Source of the DNA: Cordia subcordata
Lineage: Eukaryota > Streptophyta > Magnoliopsida > Boraginales > Cordiaceae
NCBI GenBank assembly: GCA_028554755.1
Contig: JAPTOF010000009.1
Location: 1,654,501-1,718,500 of the forward strand
Reading direction: 5' to 3'
Length of the DNA: 64,000 bases
Shown here: positions 20,906-30,579 of the stretch, piece by piece
Numbering within the stretch: the stretch's first letter is position 1
How the letters are laid out: every line of letters starts with the position of its first letter
The notes under the pieces: model-generated
What the model was told of the DNA's origin: nothing
The model's input: the letters and a program-made list of their open reading frames with translations, nothing else
Databases searched by the model: none
Translations under genes and position numbers: made by a program

Positions 20906-22637
20906 GTGATGGAGGTGATTTGAGGAAATTTGAGGAATTGATTTCTAGTTTTGATTTGGAGACCGTAGAGAAGAAATGTGTAGCTTCTACTTCCTTGATT
21001 GAGAGCTATTTGATTAATAAGTCACTTGAGGGTAATCTTTCTAGTCCCAGTTCTAGTGATGTACGTATTGATGATGCTGAGGATAAGCCCCCCTTGGTTG
21101 AGCCTAGCCCTTCTTTAGAGTTCAAACCCTTTCCGGATCATTTGAAGTATGCATTCCTAGGCTCTGGTGAGACCCTTCCGATCATCATAGCTTCCGATCT
21201 TTCTAGTGAGAATGAGAAGCGTTTCCTAGAGGTCCTTAGGAAACATAGGAAAGCTATAGGGTGGAAAATTGACGATTTGCGAGGTATAGACCCTTCTGTT
21301 TGTATGCATCATATTCACCTTGAGGATGGAGCCATTCCTTCTAGGGAAATGCAGAGAAGGTTAAACCCACACATGAGCGAAGTAGTTAAGAAGGAGATCA
21401 TTAAGCTTTTAGATGCAGGCATTATTTATCCAATCTCCGACAGTGAGTGGGTTAGCCCGGTCCAAGTAGTCCCTAAGAAGTCCGGGATCACAGTTGTGGA
21501 GAATGAGAGAGGAGAGCTTATCCCTACACGTACTCCCACGGGATGGAGAGTTTGTATAGACTATAGGAAGCTCAACTCCAAAACTAGGAAGGATCATTTC
21601 CCATTGCCTTTTCTAGACCAGATCTTGGATAGAGTAGCTGGGCATAGCTACTATTATTTTCTAGACGGCTATTCGGGATATAACCAGATCCCTGTGTTTC
21701 AGGACCAGGAAAAGACCACCTTTACTTGTCCCTATGGCACTTTTGCTTATAGGAGAATGCCCTTCGGTCTTTGTAATGCCCCAGCTACTTTTCAGAGATG
21801 TATGATGGCCATTTTTAGTGACATGATTGAGAGACATTTAGAGATTTTCATGGATGATTTCTCAGTCTTTGGAGATAGCTTTGATGAGTGCTTGAGTCAT
21901 CTCTCCTTAGTCTTAGACCGATGTGTGGAGAAGAACCTAGTGTTAAGTTGAGAAAAATCCCACTTCATGGTGCAACGAGGGATAGTGTTGGGTCATGTTG
22001 TATCATCTAATGGAATTCAAGTCGACCCAGCTAAGGTTGAATTAATTGAAAAGTTGCTTGTCCCTAAGTGTGTCAAGGATGTTAGATCTTTTCTAGGACA
22101 TGCAGGATTTTACCGTAGATTCATTAGGGATTTTAGTCACATTGCACGCCCCTTGTCTAGGCTCCTAGCACAAGATGTCCCTTTCGACTTTGATGATGAA
22201 TCTGTTAGAGCTTTCAATAGGCTTAAATCCTTATTGTCTACATCCCCAATTATCCAACCACCTAACTACAGTCTCCTATTTGAGGTTATGTGTGATGCAT
22301 CCAATTATGCAATAGGAGCTGTTTTAGGTCAAAGAAAGGATAAGTTGCCCCATGTTGTATACTATGCTAGCAAGACTCTTGATGAAGCGCAAAAGAATTA
22401 TACCACTACGGAAAAAGAGCTTCCAGCGATAGTCTTCTCTCTTGACAAGTTTAGGTCATACATCCTGGGATCCAAAGTGATTGTTTACACCGATCATGCG
22501 GCCTTGAAGTATTTGTTGTCCAAGAAAGAATCTAAGCCCCGCTTGATTAGGTGGTTGCTCCTCCTTCAAGAGTTTGACATAGAAATTAGGGATAAGAAGG
22601 GTAGAGAAAATTTAGTGGCGGATCATCTTTCCCGTTT
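20906..22637 (+). pseudogene. pol: Element A reverse transcriptase and RNase H
   Basis: Copies the element RNA into DNA. The linker (20920-21280) ends 'HRKAIGWKIDDLRGIDPSVC'. The RT fingers and palm follow: 'LLDAGIIYPISDSEWVSPVQ' (21409-21468), 'GWRVCIDYRKLNSKTRKDHF' (21540-21600), 'FLDGYSGYNQI' (21660), 'TFAYRRMPFGLCNAPATFQR' (21740-21798) and the catalytic FMDD at 21847-21858, intact. A TGA at 21949 replaces the expected tryptophan or similar codon in 'LVLS-EKSHFMV'. RNase H runs from about 22260 ('[18 protein letters not shown]', '[20 protein letters not shown]', '[11 protein letters not shown]') to 'LVADHLSRL' at about 22635, where a frameshift follows. Apart from the stop, this is the most complete RT in the window. 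Confidence 0.9.
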
Positions 22638-24010
22638 GTTTTTGAGTCTTCTAGTGATCCAACTCCTTTCCATGATTCATTCCCCGATGAGCAATTATTT
22701 GCTATCTCCCATCACACACCTTGGTTCACTCATATTGTCAATTATCTTGCCACAGGGCGTTTTCCTTCCCATTGGGAGAAAAGAGAAAAAGATAGGTTCC
22801 TAGCACAAGTTAGGCATTTCTTTTGGGAGGACCCCTATCTTTTCAAAGTGTGTGCAGATCAAATGATTCGCCGGTGTGTGCCTGAGGAGGAGTTTGAGAG
22901 CGTGTTGAGCATGTGTCATGATGAGGGTGTGGGGTCATTTTAGTGGGAAGAAGATTGCCGCGAAGGTCTTGCATGATGGACTATTTTGGCCTACTCTCTT
23001 TAGGGATGCCAGAATATTGCAAGAAGTGTTTTAGATGTCAACAATCCGGGTCCATCTCTAGGAGAAACATGATGCCTTTATCCCCTATTCTTCCTTGTGA
23101 GTTGTTCGATGTTTGGGGTATAGACTTCATGGGTCCATTTCCACATTCCTTTGGGTGTCAGTACATTTTAGTGGCCATTGATCATGTGTCCAAATGGGTT
23201 GAGGCTATTCCTACACGCACTAGTGACCATAGGGTAGTGGTTAAGTTTATTAAAGAGAACATTTTCTCTAGATTTGGAGTCCCTAGGGTCTTAATTAGTG
23301 ATAGGGGCTTGCATTTTCGCCATATGACTTTAGAGGCCTTGTTGAGGAAATATTCAGTCACCCATAAAGTAGCCACTCCTTATCACGCGCAGACTAGTGG
23401 ACAAGTTGAGGTGTCCAATAGAGAGATCAAACACATTTTAGAGAAACCGGTTAGGCCCGATAGAAAAGATTGGTCTATTAGGCTAAATGATGCTTTGTGG
23501 GCCTACCGTACCACCTTTAAGACTCCTATTGGCATGTCTCCATATAGATTGGTTTTTGGTAAAGCTTGTCACTTGCCAGTAGAACTTGAGCATAGAGCGT
23601 ATTGGGCAATCAAAGCCCTAAATTTTGACCTGGCAAGAGCAGGTGAGAAAAGGAGGCTTGACCTAGCGGAACTAGAAGAGCTTAGATTCGAGGCATATGA
23701 GAACGCTAAACTTTATAAGGATAGAATGAAGAGAATCCATGATAAACACATTATTAAGAAATCATTCTCTCCTTTTGATAAAGTTTGGTTGTTTAACTCA
23801 CGACTGAAACTCTTTTCAGGTAAGCTTAAGACGAAATGGGATGGTCCATATGAGGTGATGATTGCCTATCCTTCTGGAGCAGTCAAGATTAAAGACTTGA
23901 AGGATGGCCAAGAGTTGATGGTGAATGGGCAACGCCTGAAGCACGCATATGATCCGAGCATAGCTCGTGTGGAGGTTTTAAAGCTTCAGGATCCCGCCTA
24001 TGGAAGTTGA
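22638..24010 (+). pseudogene. pol: Element A integrase
   Basis: Inserts the cDNA into the host chromosome. The zinc-binding N-terminus is split by frameshifts at about 22637 and 22925; it still shows 'CHDEG' and later '[18 protein letters not shown]'. From 22943 the frame is open to a natural stop at 24008-24010. The catalytic core has '[12 protein letters not shown]' (first D), '[10 protein letters not shown]' (second D) and '[14 protein letters not shown]' (E), so the DDE triad appears complete. The C-terminus has '[20 protein letters not shown]', the conserved KL-S-W-GPY type end. No chromodomain is seen, as expected for Athila. Confidence 0.88.
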
Positions 24011-24056
24011 AGATGAGCTGGTATTTGCCTGGCTGACGGCTTGGTAGTTAGCGCTA

Positions 24057-24072
24057 CTAGGAGGCAACCTAG
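24057..24072 (+). other. CTAGG hairpin after pol, element A
   Basis: CTAGG-AGGCAA-CCTAG, 47 bp after the integrase stop. Equivalent hairpins stand at 30626-30641 (B), 46092-46107 (D) and 58827-58842 (F, minus strand), all with intact 5-bp stems but differing loops. Confidence 0.6.
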
Positions 24073-24447
24073 GTTCAATTTTGTAGTTTTGCATTTGTCT
24101 TACTTTCGTTTCTTTTTATTTTCTTTCTTTTATCTTTCTTGCACCCAACTCAAAAGTGTTGAATCCCAATCCTTTGTCCCATAAGATACACCACTGCTCT
24201 TTATTGCACATGCCAATGCAAGTATGCATAAGCAATGCTACTAATCTTGTTTTTCTTTGTGAGTGTTTATGAATTGTGAGTCACAGGTTAGTAGTATGGT
24301 GATTTGGAGTTGGCATGGAAAGCTTTGAAGAAACTGCAAGGTTGTATCTATCCTTTCTACACTTGTTCCCCCTGTTTGCACCCTATCCCCACCACCTTTA
24401 CTTGTTTTGTAATGACGACTTGCTTGTTTTTGTTGTGCTTTGCTCTT

Positions 24448-24488
24448 TTTGCTTGAGGACAAGCAAAGTTTAGGTTTAGGGGTGTGGG
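24448..24488 (+). other. Internal hairpin with PPT-like tract, element A
   Basis: TTTGCTTG-AGGA-CAAGCAAA (24448-24467), a perfect 8-bp stem with a 4-nt loop, followed by 'gtttaggtttaggggtgtggg'-like G-rich text. It is near-identical in B, D and F and is a second version of the structure at the real polypurine tract 0.9 kb downstream. Confidence 0.75.
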
Positions 24489-25336
24489 AGTTTGGTTTTC
24501 TTGTTATATCTTGCTTAGGGTAGATTGCATCATGCATAAAAATGGTGAAAATTTATTTCTTTGTTGATCATTGTGTTGGCTTTTGTGATTGACTCTATTG
24601 ATTTATGAAGATGAGAGGCATTGTGGGGGAATGAATAGAGTGGTTTGAAAATTAAGTCTTGGAGGGGATGCCCTTAAAAGTTGTGGGGAGTGAGAACCTT
24701 AAAAGAATAACCCTTGTAGCCACCCCATAGCTTGGTAGGAAAGAGTGTTGAAAAGGGTTATTGATGTGAGTGCCTCTTCTTTGATTGGTTCTTGTTGATA
24801 TGCCTAAGCCTTTCTTTTTCTTCCTTTTTGAGAACACAATACAAAGCAATTGAAATTGAAAAAAAAAAAAAAAGAAGGGCAAAAAGGTGCAAAAATCTAT
24901 GAAGTGAAAAAGAGAAAAAGCCAAAGGCACCTAAAAGTTAGTGAATAAGTGCATAAGTGACACAATGTCAACTTAGCACAAGTTATCATCTTTGTAGACA
25001 TGTGAATAAGGCTTATAAAAAGCCATTGTGTTTGTATACTCTCTCTTCTTATCTTTGAGGCTTGGTGTATATTAGGGAGGCCATGTCAGTTGAGGGAGCA
25101 CGAAATATCAATATCTTGAGTGCGTGAGTTAGAATCCTAGGCTTGTGGTGGATTGGCTACTTGGGAAATTCCCATGAGGAACGAGATCCCTTATGAGTAG
25201 AGGGAAGATCCAAAGAGGCTTAGGGATCTCTTCACAATAGGAATGCCCCTTCATGCGTCTCAAACTAATACTGATAGTGAGTCAATCCTTTAGGCAATCC
25301 ATTGTATCAGCTTTAGAGATAAAATTTAAGATTAGG

Positions 25337-25374
25337 CTTGCTTGAGGACAAGCAAGGAGAAGGTTTGGGGGTGT
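25337..25374 (+). other. Hairpin and polypurine tract of element A
   Basis: CTTGCTTG-AGGA-CAAGCAAG (25337-25356), perfect 8-bp stem, runs directly into the purine-rich 'gagaaggtttgggggtgt' that ends at the LTR start. This tract primes plus-strand DNA synthesis. The hairpin arm supplies the first purines of the tract. Confidence 0.78.
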
Positions 25375-26097
25375 TGATGAGTTGTGATTTGGTGTGTGTT
25401 TGCATTGCCAATTACTTATATTTTAGAGGTGTTGAATGCTTATAATGATGCATTAGTGTAGTACTTTTGATAGGAATAGGCTTAAGCGTGAACAAATGTG
25501 CATATTGAGTTTAAGATATAAATTACTACACTAATTGCTTGTTTTCAATGATTTAGGCAGACTTTGGGTTAAGATCAAGATTGGATATGAAGATGAGACA
25601 TGCACGGGTCGAAAAGAGAAGACCAAAGGCCAAAAAGATGAAGGAAGTCAGCCGGACGACCATGAAAGAAGAGCCGGTCGACCGACTAGGTCAACCGGCC
25701 ACTCCAGAGAGCTCCACTAGAAAGCCGGTCGAGTACTCCAGAGGCCGGTCGACCGGCTATGCGCGAACTTATAAATAAAGCCCGATGCGGAAGAATTTGA
25801 GGGGGAGCAAAAACACGTACTTCACACCTAACCTCTCACACCTTAACCCTAATCTCTAGCCGCCTCCCACACCCTTTTCACACACTTTTCACCAAGAACC
25901 AAGCTTAGTTGGGAGGATTCAAACGCTTTGGAATCAAGATTGTTCACAAGCCGTGATCTAAATTTGCTAGGATGAAAGGGGAGTTTCGTTATATCTCTTT
26001 CATTCTATTTTCCATTATGTCTGAGTAGGCTTGTATAGGGTGATTAAACTTATGTAATGGGTTGATTTTATACTCTTATGATACGGGATATGATGGC

Positions 26098-26131
<34 letters not shown>

Positions 26132-27079
26132 TTGATTTGTCTTATTTAATTGGGTGTTCTTTCATTCTTGTCTATGTGTTTGATAAAATGCCTAGACGAG
26201 TAACATGTATACAAATTGAAGTTTGTTTGTTACTAAACATATCTAATCCATTTTATACTCATGTCTATGTGTTTATATGTGGATGCTATGAAGTGGGTAA
26301 TGCTTTTATTCATGTCTATATGCGTATTTGCATGCCTAGTAACGAGCATAACTTTAATATTGCATTTTATGCACGCGCTAGCAAGTGAAATCCTACTATA
26401 GTGACTTTAGAATGACGAAGCATAATTTGGGGCTAGTCTAGATCGAGTCTCCTTTGGCTTTAAATCCAGCCAATAGGTTTCAGGATAGATTTAGTCGACC
26501 TTAGCAACACTAGGTCTTGGCTTTAAACCCAGCCAACGTTTTAGGTACTAAGGTAGGTTCATTCTAAGCCACTTAGGAAGTTAGTTAGTCAATCTTGAGG
26601 CCCTAGGTCATAAGGACCACGCCGTAGCTCTAGGAGGCGCCGCCCAGGGATGGACTCGCACCGAGTCCTAGGGGGAAATCAGGACATTAACTAGCAATCT
26701 AGTTAAGAGCACTTATGATAGTTAGCCATCATCCCTTAATCCCATAGCATTTGAGTATAAAATTACCCATTCATAAGTCGAAGTCACCCTATCCCTTTTC
26801 AATTGTTAGTTTCCTCTTAATCAACTTGCGTTTCCATTTGTTTTTATTCATAGTTTAGTTTTATTTCGTTTACATAGAGCTCCCAATAATCCAAAATCTC
26901 ACAAGAAGAAATTCACCTAGTTAGATCTGTCTTTTTAGCTCCTTTTAGAACATCAAGCATAGGATTCATTCACATTATTCACGCCTCCCTGTGGTTAAAC
27001 ACCTGCACTCGTACACACTATATTACATGATCCGTACGCTTGCGGGTCTTTTAGAGCTTGCTCTCGTAACACGACATCA
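25375..27079 (+). repeat. Element A 3' LTR
   Basis: 1705 bp, TGATGAGTTGTG to ACGACATCA. It differs from the 5' LTR by a longer AT run at about 26101-26128 and scattered substitutions. It retains a fuller U3 palindrome array (25672-25758) and TATA box (25769-25777). The short frame at 26137-26388 is chance. Confidence 0.92.
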
Positions 27080-27084
27080 AGATC
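27080..27084. repeat. Target site duplication of element A, right copy (AGATC)
   Basis: Partner of 16319-16323 with one mismatch in the first base. Confidence 0.7.
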
Positions 27085-27586
27085 CTTTCCACTGTCTCCT
27101 ATTCTGAGCTCTTCAAGGACCTTTGTACAATGAAGCGTAGATCATTGAACATTCCTAAGAAGGTGAGGCTTACAGAGAAAGTGAGTAGTATTTGTACTTC
27201 GGGCCTTCCACCTAAGATGAGTGACTCGGAGGTTTTACTATTCCTTATAGGATTAGGGAGACCCAAATTGACCACGTCTTGCCAGATTTAGGGTCCAACG
27301 TGAATATCATTTCCTACTTCTTCTATCAACTACTAGGTCTAGGTAAGTTATCCCCTACACATGTTACTCTTCAATTAGTTGATAGGCTTGAGCATAGACC
27401 TAGGGGTATGGTAGAGGATGTTATGGTCCAGGTAGGTAAGTTCGTGTACCCTGTTGACTTCCTAGTATTAGATATGGATTCGAGCCATGATTCTAGGCAT
27501 TCTACCCTCGTTCTATTAGGTTGCCCCTTTCCTTGCAATCGCAGATGCCATTATTCATTGTAGGTTAGGGTTATTAGGGATGAAAT
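27085..27586 (+). pseudogene. Element B protease
   Basis: Continues B's frame after element A: 'STVSYSELFKDLCTMKR', 'KVRLTEKVSSICTSGLPPKM', then, after a frameshift near 27235, 'LPDLGSNVNIISYFFYQLLG' at the active site (D-L-G-S kept) and 'VYPVDFLVLDMDSSHDSRHS'. The frame ends in 'LLGCPFPCN', where A has 'LLGRPFLAT'. It breaks off at a deletion at about 27587. Confidence 0.75.
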
Positions 27587-27999
27587 TTGGAGAATAAGAG
27601 AGAAAGCTTATCCCTACACACACTCCCAAGGGTTAGAGAGTTTGTATTGACTACAGAAAGCTTAACTCCAAAACTAGGAAAGATCATTTCCCATTGCCTT
27701 TTCTAAAGCAGATTTTAAATAGAATAACTGGGCATAGCTATTATTGCTTTCTAGATGGCTATTTGGGTTATAATCAGATCCTTGTGTTTCTTGAGGACCA
27801 GGAGACGACCTCCTTTACTTGCCCCTGCGGCACTTTTGCCTATAGTAAAATGCCCTTCGGTCTATGTAACGTCCGAGCAACATCTCAGAGATGTATGATG
27901 GCCATATTTAGCGACACGATTAAGAGACACCTAGAGATATTCATAGATGATTTCTGAGTCTTTGGTGATAGTTTTAATGAGTGCTTGAGTCACCTATCT
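27587..27999 (+). pseudogene. pol: Element B RT, first part, fused to protease by deletion
   Basis: Compared with A, the text jumps from the protease end ('gatgaaatttgg', A 20764) straight to the RT middle ('gaataagagagaaagcttat', A about 21505), so about 0.7 kb including the linker and the first RT blocks are gone. What remains reads 'RVCIDYRKLNSKTRKDHF', 'YCFLDGYLGYNQILVF', 'TFAYSKMPFGLCN' and a catalytic 'FIDDF' at about 27943-27957, followed by a stop. The MITE interrupts at 28003. Confidence 0.78.
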
Positions 28000-28002
28000 T
28001 TA
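28000..28002. repeat. MITE target duplication TTA, left
   Basis: TTA before the GGGGGTGTTTGG end; a second TTA at 28469-28471 follows the other end. Element A has a single TTA at the same place in RT (near 21908). Confidence 0.85.
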
Positions 28003-28468
28003 GGGGGTGTTTGGTTTGGCTTTTTTTTTCTGGTCAAACCTGCTTAAAGCCTAATTTAAGCTAATAGAAGTGTTTGTTTTAATTTTTTTAAGTGGCTTTG
28101 AGTAGAAAATAAAAAGCTTTCCAACCCCAACTTTTGCTTTTTATGGCATTAAGCACATTGAAAAAAAGAAAGTTAAGTTTGACCAAATCATTTACTATCT
28201 TATCCTTACCTTTTTATTTTTATTACTAAAATATCTTTACTCTTTTATCTTATACTTACCTTTTTAAATTCTATTTTAATGTCCTTAATAGTTATTTTAA
28301 CTATATAACTTACTTTTCAACCCACTTTAATCAAACATGAAAATTCTTATTTTTATAACTATAACTTTTAATCAAACACGTAACTACTTAAAGTTAACAA
28401 TAAAAAAAAGTCGGTTGAAGCCAGAAGTGCTTTAAGTAGCTTTTCTATATGCCAATCCAAACACCTCC
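28003..28468. mobile_element. Tourist/PIF-Harbinger-type MITE
   Basis: 466 bp with terminal inverted repeats: left GGGGGTGTTTGGTTTGGC, right GCCAATCCAAACACCTCC (two mismatches). A TTA on each side is the usual 3-bp duplication of PIF/Harbinger elements. The inside is AT-rich with no frame, and shows further imperfect complementarity between halves ('aagtgctttaagtagctttt' near the right end). The element is non-autonomous, needing a transposase from elsewhere. It entered element B's RT after B had inserted. Confidence 0.88.
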
Positions 28469-28471
28469 TTA
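28469..28471. repeat. MITE target duplication TTA, right
   Basis: Partner of 28000-28002; B's RT text continues 'gtcttagat' directly after it. Confidence 0.85.
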
Positions 28472-29240
28472 GTCTTAGATCATTGTATGGAGAAGAACTT
28501 AGTGTTAAGTTAGGAGAAGTCCCACTTCATAGTGTAGCGAGGGATAGTATAGGGTCATGTAGTCTCATCTAGTGGCATTCAAGTTGACCCGGCTAAGGTA
28601 GACTTGATTGAGAAGTTGCCTATCACTAGGTATGCTAAGGATTGTTAGATCTTTGCTAGGGCATACAAGATTCTACTTTAGGTTCATTAAGGATTTTAGT
28701 CATATAGCACGCCCCTTGTCTAGGCTCTTAGAATAAGATGATTCCTTTCAGTTTGATGATGAGTGTATTAGAGCTTTTAATAGGCTTAAATCATTGTTGT
28801 CTACCTCCCCGATCATCCAGTCGCCTGACTATAGTTTCCCATTTAAGGTTATGTGTGATGCATCTGATTATATGATAGAAGATGTTTTAGGCCAAAGGAA
28901 GGATAAATTGCCCCAAGTAATGTACTATGCTAGTAAGACTCTTGATGAAGCACAAAAGAACTATACCACCACAGAAAAAAAAGCTTTTAGTAGTTGTCTT
29001 CTCCCTCAACAAGTTTAGGTCGTACATCCTATGATCCAAAGTGATTGTCTACACCAATTATGCAACATTGAGGTATTTGTTAACTAAGAAATAATCTAAG
29101 CCCTGTTTGATTAGGTGGTTGCTCCTTCTTCAAGAGGTTAACATTAAAATCCGAAATAAAAGAGGTAGTGAGAATTTAATAATGGATCACCTTTCCCATC
29201 TTGTTAGTGAGTCATCTAGTGGTCCATCTCTTTTTCATGA
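28472..29240 (+). pseudogene. pol: Element B RT end and RNase H
   Basis: Continues RT ('NLVLS', then the 'GHVVSS' equivalent) with several frameshifts and stops. RNase H is readable at 28794-29018 ('FKVMCDASDYMIEDVLGQ', '[20 protein letters not shown]') and 29107-29210 ('[20 protein letters not shown]', 'DHLSHL'). The catalytic 'YTDHA' has become 'YTNYA', so it would be inactive even without the frame breaks. Confidence 0.78.
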
Positions 29241-30579
29241 TTCATTTCTCGATCAGCAATTATTTGCCCGCACTCATCACATACCTTGGTTTGCTCATAT
29301 TGTCAATTATCTTGTCACAAGATGTTTTTCCTCCTATTGGGAGAAGAGAGAGAGAGAGATAGGTTCTTAGCACAAGTGAGACATTTCTTCTGGGAGAATT
29401 CTTATCTTTTCAAAGTATGTACGGATCAAGTAATTCGTCAGTGTGTGCCCGAGGATAAGTTCAAGAATGTGTTGAGTATGTGTCACAATGAAAGATGTAG
29501 AGGTCACTTTAGTAGAAAGAAGGCCGTAGCGAAGGTCTTGCAATGTGGATTATTTTGGCCCACTCTCTTTCGGGATGCCCAAGAGTATTGTAAAAAATGT
29601 ATTAAATGTCAACAATCTGGGTCCATCTCTAGGAGAAACATAATGCATTTATCCCCTACTCTTCCATGTGAACTTTTCAATATTTGGGTTATAGATTTCA
29701 TGGGTCCATTTCCACCTTCCTTTGGGTATTAATACATTTCAGTGGATGTAGACTATATGTCCAAATGGGTTAAGGCTATTCCCACATACACTAATGACCA
29801 TAGGGTAGTGGTGAAGTTTATCAAGGAGAACATTTTCCCTAGATTTGGAGTCCCTAGAATCTTGATTAGTGATGGGGGTTTTAATTTTTACCATAGCCCT
29901 TTAGAGACCATGTTGAGGAGATATTCGGTTACCCACAAGGTTGCTAAACCTTGCCACCCGCAAACTAATTGGCAAGTAGAGGTGTCCAATAGGGAGATCA
30001 AGCACATTTTAGAGAAAACAGTTAGGCCAGATAGGAGATATTGGTCTATTAGGTTGAATGATACTTTGTGGACTTACCATACCACTCCTAAGACTCTTAT
30101 TAGTATGTCTCCATATAGATTGGTTTATGGGAAAGCTTGTCACTTATTGGTAGAACTTGAGCATAGGGCTTATTAGGCAATCAAGGCCTTAAATTTCGAT
30201 TTGGCAAGAATGGGTGAGGAAAGGAAGCTAGACCTAGCAAAGTTGAAGGAGCTCACATTTGAGGCGTATAAGAACGCCAAGCTTTATAAGGAAAAGATTA
30301 AGAGATTTCATGTTAAACACATTCTAAAAAAATCACTCTACCTCCGATAAAGTTTGGTTGTTTAACTCACGTGTCAAGCTCTTTCCAGGGAAACTCAAGT
30401 CCAGATGGGATGGTCTATATGAAGTTTTGATTGCCTATCCTTTTAGAGCAATCAAAATCAAGGATTTGAACAGTGGCTGAGAGATGACAGTGAACGAGCA
30501 ACGCCTAAAGCATGTATATGATCCGAGCATGGCTCGTGCAGAGGTTTTAATGCTTCAGGACACCATTTATGGAGGTTGA
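29241..30579 (+). pseudogene. pol: Element B integrase
   Basis: The zinc-binding part survives at 29440-29650 ('CHNERCRGHFSRKKAVAKVL', '[18 protein letters not shown]'). The core shows 'VIDFMGPFP', then after a stop near 29730 '[11 protein letters not shown]' (second D) and '[15 protein letters not shown]' (E). Stops and a frameshift near 30330 break the C-terminal half, which still shows 'NSRVKLFPGKLKSRWDG'. It ends near the same place as A's integrase. Confidence 0.78.

Larger units (their letters stand above)
24011..25374 (+). other. Element A 3' untranslated region
   Basis: 1.36 kb between the integrase stop and the 3' LTR without a credible reading frame on the plus strand, so no envelope-like gene. 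It has a fixed plan shared by B, D and F: a CTAGG hairpin just after the stop (24057-24072), a first hairpin plus G-rich tract (24448-24488), an A-rich tract (about 24857-24920) and a second hairpin at the polypurine tract (25337-25374). Minus-strand frames here are accidental. Confidence 0.75.
16324..27079 (+). mobile_element. Element A: Ty3/gypsy Athila-type retrotransposon, best preserved
   Basis: A 10.76-kb element with LTRs of 1698 and 1705 bp that differ by only scattered changes, a perfect Athila-style primer site, gag, protease, RT, RNase H, integrase, a 1.36-kb 3' untranslated region and a polypurine tract. RT phrases such as 'LLDAGIIYPISDSEWVSPVQ' and the primer site place it in the Athila lineage. 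It lies inside element B and is thus younger than B and C. It is not functional as it stands: stops in gag and RT, and frameshifts at about 20905, 22637 and 22925. No envelope-like frame follows integrase, unlike some Athila members. Confidence 0.92.

Noticed and set aside
24011..25374. Envelope-like gene after integrase, as in some Athila elements
   Set aside because: No plus-strand frame with signal peptide or membrane segment in A, and nothing comparable in B, D or F.
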